A stretch of DNA of 64,000 bases from Phaseolus vulgaris (Eukaryota; Streptophyta; Magnoliopsida; Fabales; Fabaceae): contig NC_023749.2 of the NCBI RefSeq assembly GCF_000499845.2, positions 18,357,138 to 18,421,137 on the forward strand, given 5' to 3'. The notes below the pieces were generated by a model. The model was not told the DNA's origin and ran no database searches. It saw nothing but the letters and a program-made list of their open reading frames with translations. Positions 35,590-46,781 of this stretch are shown here, piece by piece. Every line of letters starts with the position of its first letter. Position 1 is the first letter of the stretch. Made by a program: the position numbers and the translations under genes.

Positions 35590-35822
35590 CAAGCCCCCCA
35601 GTCTCGAGTCGAGAACTCGTTCTCAGCGAAGAGACTAAGTGGTCGTGCCCTCAGTCCACGTGGCAAGTGGGGCCGCCTCACGTGCCACCTCACGTGCTGC
35701 GTCTTTAACGTTTGGACTTCTTCTCTTAATCTCGCGACACGTGGCCCCATCAACGGCCAGCGCTGTGCGTCGCTAGCGCTTCTCTTATTCAAATTGGCGC
35801 GCCCTTTCACTGTTCCTCCATC
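35515..35822 (+). promoter_or_regulatory. G-box cluster and core promoter of antisense gene B
   Basis: CACGTG at 35515, 35538, 35657, 35679, 35691 and 35738; TGACGTCA at 35556-35563; CTTATTCAAAT near 35784; CACTGTTCCTCCATC at 35808-35822. The same set and order occurs in B2. The first two boxes and TGACGTCA lie in the LTR and could serve both strands. Confidence 0.55.
35590..35602 (-). other. Polypurine tract, element B
   Basis: The minus strand reads CTGGGGGGCTTG before TGATCC. Confidence 0.75.
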
Positions 35823-35919
35823 TTCTTCATTCGACTCCCAGACTCTCTGCGAACTTCTCCTCTGCGCACCCATCTTTCTTCAAATTTTCTGCTTCCCAAA
35901 CTCTTGCGATCATCCAAAG

Positions 35920-36185
35920 GTATGGTTTTTCTTCTCCCTGGCCCCTTTTTGGTCATCTTTACCGATTGCATTTATCATTCTGGTTATCATGCATTAATCT
36001 TCTCTATTTCCCTCTCTCGAACCCGCGCTAGGGTTTTTCATGCCCTCGCTCTGACTTCTGATCTTCTTCTTTCTCTTTTCACCTGGGCATCTCCTTCTCC
36101 TTTCCCCTCTCTGTTTTCACCGAAACATTCATCATTCCCTCTTCTTCCATTCATTCTGACCTTTTCGTTTTTCCTCCATTTGCAG
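35920..36185 (+). other. 5'UTR intron of antisense gene B
   Basis: Donor AAAG/GTATGG and acceptor TTTGCAG ten bases before the ATG. Length 266 bp, identical to the B2 intron (11231-11496). Confidence 0.65.
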
Positions 36186-36195
36186 CTATCTCACG

Positions 36196-39159
36196 ATGGC
36201 TCGCTTGAAACAAACAGCGCGCATCGTTGCCACATCCTCTGGTGCACAGCCTTCCGCGAGTGCGCCATCCTCTGGTGCACAGCCTTCCGCGAGTGCGCCA
36301 GCTCCACCACCGCCTGTGGCTACCTCCTACCACGACAATGCCAGAGTCTACGAATGGGCTCCCCTGGCATTGCTCGCAGAAACCTCCACCCTGCTGCCCA
36401 AGGGTCATCTCACGTCCCTGCTAAGTCGCAACCCCGATGAGCCTTCCTGCTCCATCGACAGGGAGAATGACTTCAACATCCAAATCCGCATTCCTCCCCG
36501 AGGAATGCCTATCTGCGCGGATGACAGGGCCACCAATGGGGTGCCCTTCGTCTTCATCTACTCCGCTATCTTCAAGAGGTTGAAGCTGCGCCTCCCTTTC
36601 ACTTTCTTCGAAAAGGAGCTGATGATGGAGTTAAACGTCGTGCCTTGCCAACTCCATCCAAATGCCTGGGCCTTCATCCGGGCGTTTCAGATCCTCTGCA
36701 ACTATTTCGGGCACAACACCTCCGTGGACGTGTTCCTCTACTTCTTCGAAGCGAAGAACCCTGGGGACAGGTCCTGGGTCAGCCTGAACGGGGTTGCTGG
36801 ACGGGTGCTCCTGGGCCTGTACCAGCAATCCTTCAAAGATTGGAAGGGCAGATTCTACATGATATCTGCTACCCCTCAAAGTCCAAGTCTGCTCGAGGGG
36901 TACCCCCTCTACTGGGTTCCTGGAGTTGAGTTCAAGAAATCCAGGGACCTCGAAGCTATGGCCCCCTATGAGCGCGAGCTGTGTGGGCTGCTCCTGGGGG
37001 CCAAATACAATTCTGCTCGTCTCATCAAAGACGAGTTCGATGTGGTGGCCTTAAAAAAGTATATAGGTAACTCTTCATTCTCCTCTTAGGATACCTGCAC
37101 CTTTTCATGCATGCTTTTATGTGTTTTTTAACTTACTTGCATACCTTGGTCATCTAACTCTTCCTTTTTCCATCTATGCAGACTCAATGTCGGGGAAGGA
37201 CAGGAAGCTAGCTTTACTGGAGCTTGCCAAACGTAGGGGAGCCAAAGGCACTGGCTCCTCTTCCTCTACAACTGAGCCCATCGCAGCCCCCCCACTCTCG
37301 GTCGCGCCAGCTGGAGGCCCCGAGCAAGGGAAGAAAAGGAAAAGGCTGGTGAAGGCTTCCACTTCAACTGCTGCTGCTGCTGCTGCTTCAACTGAAGAGG
37401 AGAGCTCAGGCTCTCCTCTTGTACACCGCCAGAGGAAGAGAGCAGCAGTTGAGGGGGGTTCATCTCTCCAGCCTCGAGAGATTGAGGTGGTGGAAGTAGA
37501 GGAAGGGTCTTCCCCCCCTCCCTGCGCTCAAACTACCTCAGAGCCCATCAACCTTCCTTCTCCAGGCCAGCAGTTGCCTCCAACTACCAAACTGCCATCT
37601 TCCCCCCCAGCAGGCCAATCACCTGGTCCATCCGCTCATCCTGCTGGGGGTGCTTCTGCCCAAACTGGGGGTGCACCACCACCACTACTGCCAATCCCTA
37701 CCGCCACTGCTGAATGTGGTGGGTCTAGCTCGCGCCCAAGCGCTTCTGGGGCCACCCACGAGAATTTCAGCAGGGTCATCACCCTAGTTCGACAGCTCAT
37801 AAGTAACCGGGAGCTCGTCGAGTGGAATGGTGATGAGGTTGACATGCACCTGGCAAGGCAGGTGGTGCTCTCTCTGGAATTCTCCACCCAGCATCGCAAA
37901 CAAATAGCCCTGGAGAAGAGGGTGAAGGTGATGGAGGAGGTCCCAAGCTCACCACACTATGAAAGCCAAGCTTCCAAGGCTAAGACCGTCTAGCTTATGA
38001 AGAGGAGCGTCTAGACTCAAAGAGGAGCGTCTAGCCTAAGATATGGAGCGTCTAGACCATGATAAGGAGTGGCTACATAAGGAGCATCTAGAAGGACCAT
38101 CTAGCTCACCACACATGGATCAAGCTACGGTTTGGGAAAGCCTTGTAATTGGTACATGAAGGCCCATTAGGGGTACTTAGTAGATAGGATAGTGTAGAAA
38201 GCACTTTTGATGGAAACATTCTAGAAACTAGGGTTGTGTGGCCGGTCATTGCACATGGCACATGGCTTAGCATTTAGATTTAATTTTGGTTTTCTTTTCC
38301 TTAGAAGTTAGCTTACCATTTACGTCCAAGATAGCTTATAAATAGGAAAGCTATCTCTTTGTATTTTTCAAGTTTAATTGAGTAAGGTTATGCTGCCAAT
38401 TTTGTGCACAAGCTTTACTTCTCCTAGAAATCTAGGCTCTAAACTTCAATCCTTTCACCTTTTTCCCTTGAGCTGGCCGAACCACTCAAACACCATACTC
38501 ATCATGCACCTACAAGGCCAACACAACTCTTAGGAGGGCTTTGATCATCTCACCCATTGCTTCCGCACCTTATTTTTCTACTTTGATTCAAGAAGAACAC
38601 ATGAAAATGCCATCAGAAGGAGCTTGAGCACGACAAGGAGTCACTGCGAAGTGACTTCGAAGCTGCTCAAGGGTCCGTTGAACTGATGCGAGGCATGGTG
38701 GAGAAGGCTAGGAGGGAATACCTAGCGCAGGTCCAAGAGACCATCATGACGGAGATCTTGATGGGGCAGATCGTGAGCTCTTTGGACTGCGAGGTGGTGG
38801 AGCTTAGGGCCGAGACTTCCTCCCTGCGCCAACTGAACACTCAGCTAGTGGGGGAGCTCGAGTCCACCAAAGAAGCAGCTGCTGCTGGGGAGAAGAGACT
38901 TGAGGAGGTGGTGGGCAAACTGTCTGAAGCTGCCTCCTCCCTTGCTGCCGTCACCACTGAGAGAGATGCTGCGGAGGCTTCAAAGCAAGAACTGGAGGTG
39001 GAGAAGGCTGATTTGATGAACGTGGGTGCTGATGCCCTTACAGATGGATTCGAGCTAGCACTCGAGCAAATCAGATGCGTTCTCCCAGACCTGGACCTCT
39101 CGCAGTTCAGCATCTACCATGAAGTGGTGGATGGAAAGCTCATCCCTCCTGCCCCTTAA
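36196..39159 (+). pseudogene. Antisense spliced gene of element B, split by a solo LTR
   Basis: Exon 1 36196-37066, GT-AG intron 37067-37181 (phase 1), exon 2 37182-37928 and 38621-39159. Leaving out the solo LTR and one GAAGG copy, the exons total 2157 nt, a multiple of three, with no stop: 718 codons. Exon 1 carries the Transposase_28-like domain (M-P-I-C-A-D-D-R to P-L-Y-W-V, about residues 103-240). Exon 2 starts near M-S-G-K-D-R-K-L-A, then Ser/Ala/Pro-rich low complexity with K-R-K-R, a coiled coil from about 37900 onward, and the tail D-L-D-L-S...H-E-V-V-D-G-K. Function unknown. The frame was fully open until the solo LTR arrived. It could also be expressed as a truncated protein ending at 37993. 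Confidence 0.75.
37929..38615 (+). repeat. Solo LTR inserted in exon 2 of the antisense gene
   Basis: 687 bp, TGATGGAGGAGG...AATGCCATCA, flanked by GAAGG (37924-37928, 38616-38620). TATA box in CTTATAAATAG near 38335. Near its left end GAGCGTCTAG repeats four times at irregular spacing. The family is unidentified; the TGATG/CATCA ends match element C's LTR but the body does not obviously align. Strand is set from the TATA box. Confidence 0.8.
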
Positions 39160-40138
39160 ACCTTTCTCTTCTCTGTAAATTTAACTTCTGCACAATTTTT
39201 CTTTGTACTTTAAAATTGTATAAGACTTGGCTATGAATGTAATATCTCAATGCTTCTTTTCTTGCATCAGTTTCTTCCCTTGTATTTTCTTTGAACTTCA
39301 CTTATCTTTATGTGCGCGACTAACTGTTAGCTAGCTTAGGTTCAGCGCGATCTTGGGCTTTACCTTTCCTTTCGCACACGACTAAGTGTTAACGAGCTTA
39401 GGCTTAGCGCGATCTGCTTCTCTTATTCTTTCGCTTCTACTTGATCACGACTGGCTATTCTCTCAACTTGGTGTTTAACAGTCCTCGTGCGCTGCTTTGC
39501 ACCACTAGCCAATTACTGACGACTCATCAGTGATCGTTCTTTAGTCTTTACTTAGCTTTCTCTGTCGCTCTAGCGCTAAGTGCATAGAGGACTTTGACAC
39601 CGATCGCTCAAGGTGATGCCTCGTCTTGGGGAAAGAAAAGTGTTTCTCGCTAACCCCTCTTACTTTCCCCAAGGTCATCACCCTTTGGCGGGTTGAGTCG
39701 CTCATTCCCTGCCTCACTCCTGGGGTGAGAAGGGTTTCGGACTAAGAGTCTTACTGGGCCAATATTGGTGTATGCCAAGTGGGTAAGGACGTTTTGTCAA
39801 AACCTTTCCTTTCCCTTCCTTGGTCTTACTAGCACCCCTGGCTTTTCAAACCTTTAACTGCTTGCGCTCACACCTGGGGTGAGGTAGACTTAGATCGGTG
39901 CCAGTACTTGCGCCTAGGGCAAGTAGGGCCCAACCAATCACCTGCACTTGCACCTGGGGCAAGGAGGATTTTAACTTTAATACTTGAGCACACTTGATAT
40001 GCTGGAAATTTTTCTTTAATTGGGTGGCCTCGTCAAAAACCCTCCTTAGGGAAACGAGTGCCCCCTTGTCTGTTCAACTGTTTCCACCACATACAAAGCA
40101 TGTATCTTTTAGCGCGAGAACGCCATTACTGTACAACT
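39160..40138. other. Spacer of element B between pol and antisense gene
   Basis: No gene. It holds two imperfect ~65-bp repeats near 39310-39415 (CGACTAA...TGTTA...GAGCTTAGG...CAGCGCGATCT), scattered CACCTGGGG(C/T)(G/A)AGG copies (39715-39965), and the conserved post-pol block on the minus strand (40020-40066). It corresponds to the tandem-array spacers of A, D and F but is less regular. Confidence 0.6.
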
Positions 40139-43100
40139 TTAACTGAAATAAAATTTTAAATGGGTGGCGTTCCACGTTCTGGGGATTGCTCCTCCCTCCA
40201 AAGTCTCTAGGCGATAGGCTCCGTTCTCCAATGTCTCCACCACTCTGTACGGGCCTGTCCACTTTGGGGACAACTTGTTCTGCATGTCATTCTGATGCGC
40301 CTTTCTCATCACCAGATCACCTTCCTGGAAGCGCCTGGGCCTCACTTTAGAGTTGTGCCTCCGCTCTACTCTTCTCTTCACAGCTTCAGCACTGACTCTG
40401 GCCTCTTCTCGCACTTCGTCTAGCAGATCCAGATTCACCTTACGCTCTTCATTGGACTCTTCAGCAACGAAGTTCAAGAATCTGGGGGAGCTCTCCTGTA
40501 TCTCCACAGGAATCATGGCGTCTGTCCCATAGACAAGGCTAAAGGGTGTCTCATGGGTGCTGGACTGTGGGGTGGTGTGATAAGACCATACAATTATGGG
40601 GACCTCCTCTGCCCAGCCTCTTTTGGCCTTGTCTAGTCTTCGCTTCAGCCCCCTGAGCAGCACTCGGTTTGCTGACTCCACCTGCCCATTGGTTTGTGGG
40701 TGCTCCACTGATGCGAAGACCTGTTGTATCTTTAACTCTTCACACATCTTCCTCAGCTGATGACTTGTGAACTGGGTGCCATTGTCGGAAACCAGCCTCT
40801 TGGGTATTCCGAAGCGGCAGACAATGTTCTTCCAGACGAAGTGTTCAACTTTCTGTGCGGTGATGTGTGTGATTGGCTCTGCCTCCACCCACTTGGTGAA
40901 ATACTCGATGGCCACGATGAGGAACTTCATCTGCCTTGTCGCCAGGGGAAAGGGTCCTAAGATGTCAATCCCCCATGTGTGGAATGGCCACGGGCTATGG
41001 ATGGACCTCAACTCCTCAGGGGGTGCCTTGTGCCAGTCTGCATGCAGTTGGCATTGTTTGCATCGCTGAGCAAACCTTATGCAATCTTCCTTCAGCTTTG
41101 GCACCACCTACGTGGCTTCCGCACACCCCCTCGTGCAGCTCAGACATGAGTCTGGTGCATTGCTCGCCGTGTACACAGATCTGCACAGGGTGAGAAAATC
41201 CAAATCTAAATAAGCTTCCATTTATAAGAGTAAACTTACTTGAACCCCTCTTTATTCTTTTTGCCTCTGCCAGATCGAGCGAGAGTACACCATCTTCTAA
41301 GTATAGCTGGTATGGCGTCATCCAGGTGTCGGGTTCCTTCTCCGCATGGACTTCCATCGACTCATCGGTCTTTGACGGTCGCGATCTCACCCTCGGTGCT
41401 CTTAGCGTTTCTTGGGTCAACGACCGATGACCGATCGTTAGACGCTCCATTGACTTGTATACATGAAGCACCTGGTTGTCTGATACGAACGCACGCGGCA
41501 CCTTCAGGGTCTCCTGAATGACGGTCCTCTGCTTCCCCCCCTTGCCTGAGCTGGCCAGCTTGGCAAGCAGGTCTGCTCGGGCATTTTGCTCTCTTGGCAC
41601 GTGCACTAACTCAAACTCGGCGAAGGACGTCTTCAGGAGCTGCACATACTCCAGGTAGGCTGCCATCTGGGGATCCTTTGCTTGGAACTCCCCCGTAACC
41701 TGCCCGGTGACCAGTAACGAATCGCTCTTGGCCAGCAGATTTCTTGCTCCCATTTCTCTTGCTAGCAACATTCCTGCGATCAGGGCCCCATACTCCGCCT
41801 GATTGTTGCTAGCTTTGAAGGCAAAACGGAGGGACTGCTCAATCAGTACCCCATTTGGTCCTTCCAGGATGACTCCAGCGCCGCTTCCCTGCTGATTAGA
41901 AAAGCCATCCACCGATAACACCCATCGGAAATCTAGCCCTTCTGCAGGTGTCGCGATTGATGATAGCTCGACTACAAAGTCCGCGAACACCTGCCCCTTG
42001 ATCGGTCCTCGGGGCTCGTACTGAATATCAAATTTTGACAATTCTACTACCCATTTGACCATCCTGCCTGCTACATCAGGTTTCTTCAATACGTTCTGGA
42101 TAGGCAGATCAGTCATTACCACCACTGTGAAGCTGTGGAAGTAATGCCTGAGTCTTCTGGCTGAAAACACCACCGCCAGAGCAGCCTTCTCGAGGGCTTG
42201 GTACCTCGTTTCAGGGCCTTGCAGCACTTTACTCACGAAGTAAACAGGCCTCTGGGCCTGGCTCTGCTCTTGCACCAGGACCGAGCTGACTGCTCTCTCC
42301 GTCACAGCAAAATATAGACGAAGAGGGATGCCTACCTGGGGTTTTCGCAAGACTGGTGGGCTCGCCAGGTACCCCTTTAACTTGATGAAGGCCTCCTCGC
42401 ACTCCTGTGTCCAGAGAAATCTGCTGTTGCGTTTGAGACACTGGAAGTATGGGTGGCCTTTCTCCCCTCCAGCGGACATAAACCGGAACAGAGCTGCCAA
42501 GCGACCGGTGAGCTGCTGCACCTCCTTCACCGTCGTTGGGCTCCTCATTGCCACAATCGCCGCACACTTCTCCGGGTTAGCTTCGATTCCCCGCTCTGTC
42601 AAGAGGAAACCCAAGAACTTCCCAGCCTCCACACCGAAGATGCATTTCTCAGGGTTGAGCTTCAGCCTGTACTTGGCAATGGTGGTGAATAGCTCTTCCA
42701 GATCAGCTGCATGATGCTTCTTCTCTACGGACGTAACCACCATATCATCTACATAGGCGTGTACGTTCCTTCCCAGCATGGGCGAGAGCACCCTGTCCAT
42801 GAGCCGCTGGTAGGTAGCCCCGCATTCTTTAACCCGAATGGCATGACCTTGTAGCAATAGCACGACCGTTCGGTCATAAACGCAGTCTTGCATTCATCCA
42901 TTGGGTGCATCCTGATCTGGTTATACCCCGAGAAAGCGTCCAAGAAGCTGAGTAACTTTCCCCCCGAGGCGCTATCAACTAGAGCATCTATGCTGGGTAA
43001 GGGGTAAGAATCCTTGGGGCACGCCTTGTTGAGGTCAGTGAAGTCCACGCACATTCTCCACTTGCCGCTTGCCTTTTGAACCAGTACCACATTCGCTAGC

Positions 43101-45493
43101 CACTCGGGGTACTGGATTTCTCTGATGTGCCCTGCGGCAAGGAGCTTCTGCGCTTCGTCGTGGATCACCTTCCTCTTTTCCTCGTTGAATTTCCTTCGCC
43201 TCTGTCGCACAGGTCGAACCATGGGGTCCATCGACAGACGATGGCAGAGGAAATCGGGGTCGATTCCTGGCATGTCGGATGCTGACCATGCAAAGGCATT
43301 CATGTGCTTCTCAATCACACCCATGATCAGCCTTCGCTCTTCTTCAGCGAGGGATTCCCCTATCTTGAACTTTCTTCCCCCGACGTCCACTTCGACCCAT
43401 CCTTCAGCTGGATGGGGCCTTCTCTCGCTGGCGATGACTGCCCTCGCGATCCCTGACTCGCGAGGAGTGATCGCGCCTTCCTCTTCTTCTTCAACTTGGG
43501 CTACCTGGGAGCCCCCCACCGCAGCATCCTCCATCCTCCGAGCGCCCTGTGTCTCCCTGACCACCGATCGCTCTTCGCGCACGCCTGGTGGTGGTTTTGT
43601 GGTGACGTGGCACACACTTCTCTTTTGCTTCAAGCTGTTCTCATAACAGCGTCTTGCCTTAGCCTGATCCGACTTGATGGTTATCACGGTCCCCTCCATC
43701 GACGGCAGCTTCAACTTCATATGCCTTGTCGACGGTATCGCGCCTAGTCTATTGAGTGTTGGCCTTCCCAACAAGACATTGTACGCAGAAGGGGCGTTCA
43801 CCACCAGGTACTTTATCTTTTCAGTGCGGGCTGTCGTTCCGTCAGTGAACGTTGTCCTCAGCTCGATGTATCCCCGCACCTCTACCTGATCTCCTGCAAA
43901 ACCGTAGAGACAACCAGTATACGGTCTTAACTGATCAGGGGACAACTGTAGCTTGTTGAATGTTGGCCAGAACATGACATCCGCCGAGCTTCCTTGATCG
44001 ACGAGTACTCTATGCACTCGTCTTCCTGCTGTGATGAGAGAAATGACCACAGGGTCGTTGTCGTGCGGGACAACGTTCCGTAGGTCAACTTTCCTGAAGA
44101 TAATGTCCACTTCAGGGTAATGACTCTCATTCACTGCATCTACCGCCATCACCGATCGAGCGTATCTCCTTCTTTGTGAAGTTGTGCATCCCCCACCAGA
44201 GAAGCCTCCCGCGATCGTATGCATTTCCCCATGCACAGGGACTTCATGCTGTTGTTCTTCGATCTGGGATCCTGACGCGCGATCACCCTGCGGCTCACGT
44301 AGGTAATCTGCTAGGAAACCAGACTTCACCAACTCTGCCAGTTGGTGTCCCAGCGCCAAACAGGAATGAAGTGTATGGCCAAAGGCCTGATGAAACTCAC
44401 ACCATTCATTCTTCTTCCTTCCAAGTACCTTATCTGTCTTCTCTGGTACTCATAGTCTTGCTGCTACAGCAGGAAGGGCGATGAGATCCGCCAATCCTAC
44501 CATGAAGTTGTATCTCGGGGGTGCGTTATTCTCCCTTGCACGCCCCCTGCTCTGGTCTTTGCCTGGTGCATAGGGACGAGGTTTTTCCCGCACCTTCTTC
44601 CCCTCCTTGGCCTCATGCACCCTTGCTTGTTGTGGCTTTCCTTGCCCTCCACGCGGTCTGGGTGGTGCAGCACTTCCCCTCTTCTCAGAAACCTCTGTTT
44701 CTGCCACTATGTGCGCCACCGCACGCCGTCGAATCTCTGCAAAGGTGCTGGGATGGCTCCTGATGAGAGATTCGCTGAAGGGGCCAGGCAGCACTCCCTT
44801 CTTAAACGCGTGCACCAGCATATCTTCATCTTTGCTGGGCAATCTCACCACTTGTGCCCCAAAGCGGTTGAGGTAGTCCTTCAGCGACTCCCCCTAGTAT
44901 TGGCGCACGTCGAACAGATCGTAGGACACCACTGCAGGTGCCTTGTTGACGATGTATTGTTCAGTGAAGAGCTTCGAGAACTGAGAGAAAGACGTGATAT
45001 GTCCTTCTGGCAGGCTCACGAACCACTCCATGGCGATTCCGCTGAGCGTACTCATAAACATTTTGCAGTAGACAGCGTCTGAACCCCCAGACAACATCAT
45101 CTGGGTGTGGAACGCCGTCAGATGCGCCTCCGGGTCTTCTACCCCCTTGAACGATGCTTTCACCCCCACCAGGTTGGGAGGCACCATGGTTCCCATGATC
45201 TCAGGGGAGAATGGCATGGGGAACGCTCTTGGAGGTGAGGGCTGCCTAGACACCCTTTCGTCAACCATGTGTTCCCTCTGCGCCTGCAGCGTCCTTCTCA
45301 ACTCCTCGTTGACGCGATTCAGCTCGTCGTTCCTGCTTTGCGACGCAGCTAGCTCCGTCTGCATCCTCTCTTGTTCAACCTTTGACGCTGCGGCGTTATC
45401 CTGCAGCGTGCGCACCATTTCCAGGACCTGCGCCATTGTCACAGCTCCTTCGTCAGCGGATGGCGCAGGTGATGGTTGTCTGTTTCTAGGCAT
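40139..45493 (-). pseudogene. Gag-pol of Tat element B (few breaks)
   Basis: Gag starts at 45493 (M-P-R-N-R-Q-P-S); the gag core D-P-E-A-H-L-T-A-F-H lies near 45110. Protease V-D-Q-G-S-S near 44000; RT to Y-V-D-D near 42750; degenerate Ty3-type RNase H, then the second RNase H (S-V-D-G-F-S, K-S-D-S-L, A-R-A-D-L); integrase to 40139 with S-D-N-G and G-Q-V-E-S. Breaks against relatives: TAG near 44895 (Gln), TGA near 44451, a 1-nt loss near 42824, and a deletion of about 50 nt in the integrase zinc-finger region near 41105-41120 that shifts frame. Gag and pol are otherwise in one frame. Autonomous activity is unlikely. Confidence 0.88.
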
Positions 45494-45570
45494 CTTTCTC
45501 TATCAACGAAACTGATAAGACTCTGGTAAGTCTTTAAAACTGCGGTATATATGGGACAACGATTCACTCG

Positions 45571-45591
45571 GGCCCCACGGTGGGCGCCAAA
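45571..45591 (-). other. Primer-binding site of element B
   Basis: Minus strand TTTGGCGCCCACCGTGGGG next to the LTR end. Confidence 0.75.
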
Positions 45592-46781
45592 TGATCCTGC
45601 CGGCAACTCGAACGTGGAGGAATCGCTTCGTAGCACTCTCTGCCCTGTCTACGCGACTGCGTCTTCTGCAGAATCACCCTCAGAACCTTCTCTTGCTTCT
45701 CCAAACGTGGCCTGCAAAACACACAGACGGCGCCTCTAGCGGCCGTTTGCACTCCGACGATCAAGTTAGTCCACAGAATCACCAAAAACTAGAAAACTAG
45801 TAGTGTGTGTGAAAAACTCTTGCTCTCTGTTTTTCGTCTCCCCCACTTCTCTCCCTGATTCCTCCTTTTATCTCTCTGTCTCTGTTTCTGGGCATAACAG
45901 AATTCTGTTATGCTTTTCTGGCATGTGTCAGAAACCTGTTACGCTTTTCAGAGACAGTGTACCTGCAGAATCAGAGAGTGTGGGTGTCTGTGCGTGTCCG
46001 CGCGTCTCTGCGCTGGGTTGCGCCTGTCTGTACCCTTAATGGTACGGAGTGCACTTTTGTCTGGACCGCACCCCTCTCAGATGGTGACACGTGGAGGCCT
46101 GCAACTCACATCTAACCACACACGTGTCATTTACTGGAAGGGCTCTAGCGCTTTATTTTGTGTGCCTAAGTTACGCCCTCGCGGAGTAGCTTAGGATATT
46201 TCTCTTATCTGGGTAAATCGCATACTCTTAGGAGAACGTCGGGTGTGGCTGGTCTAGGCACACTCACCAAACGTTGCTCTCTGCGTAGGCGACTTACCCT
46301 TCACGCTGCCACGCACGTAATGGGTTTAGGGAATCACCAATCACTGACTGGCTTACTAGTTCCCTCAGGCCACTCTCGTGCATGATTCCCTGAGGTGTGC
46401 TCATGCGAGATCCATGCGTAACGCTCTCGCTGGGAACCTCAGTCCCAGTTTAACTGCGTGTAACACGAGACCCCGATGACAATACACCCGATGACTGATC
46501 AGTGTTTATTCGCTTCTCGCGCTCTGCCTCCAGGCGCGAGTCTGGGAACTGGTCTGCTGGTGGCCACTTGGCTACTGACCACCGATCACCATTCTGGGTG
46601 ATCTATCCCCCGACCTCTGCCGCCTGATCTGTCGGTGGTAACTTGGTTACTGACCACCGATCACCACTCTTGGCGATCGTCCCCCTGACCTCTCTGCCAC
46701 CTGGTCCACGTGTCACCCTGCGAGTGGTCCACGTGGTTCTCTGTTGCTGACGTCATCGACTACCGATGACCGATCGGATCA
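45592..46781 (-). repeat. 5' LTR of element B
   Basis: 1190 bp, near-identical to the left LTR, with 33 extra bp near 46150 and a 2-bp loss near 46617. The two boxes and TGACGTCA at 46700-46760 would lie upstream of element transcription. Confidence 0.95.

Larger units (their letters stand above)
34431..46781 (-). mobile_element. Complete young Tat-lineage element B
   Basis: 12,351 bp between 5-bp duplications AGCAT. LTRs 34431-35589 and 45592-46781, primer-binding site, gag-pol on minus, antisense gene on plus, polypurine tract. LTRs differ by about three substitutions, a 2-bp indel and a 33-bp indel by my count, so insertion is recent. It holds a nested solo LTR (37929-38615). Gag-pol is damaged despite the LTR identity. 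Confidence 0.93.
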
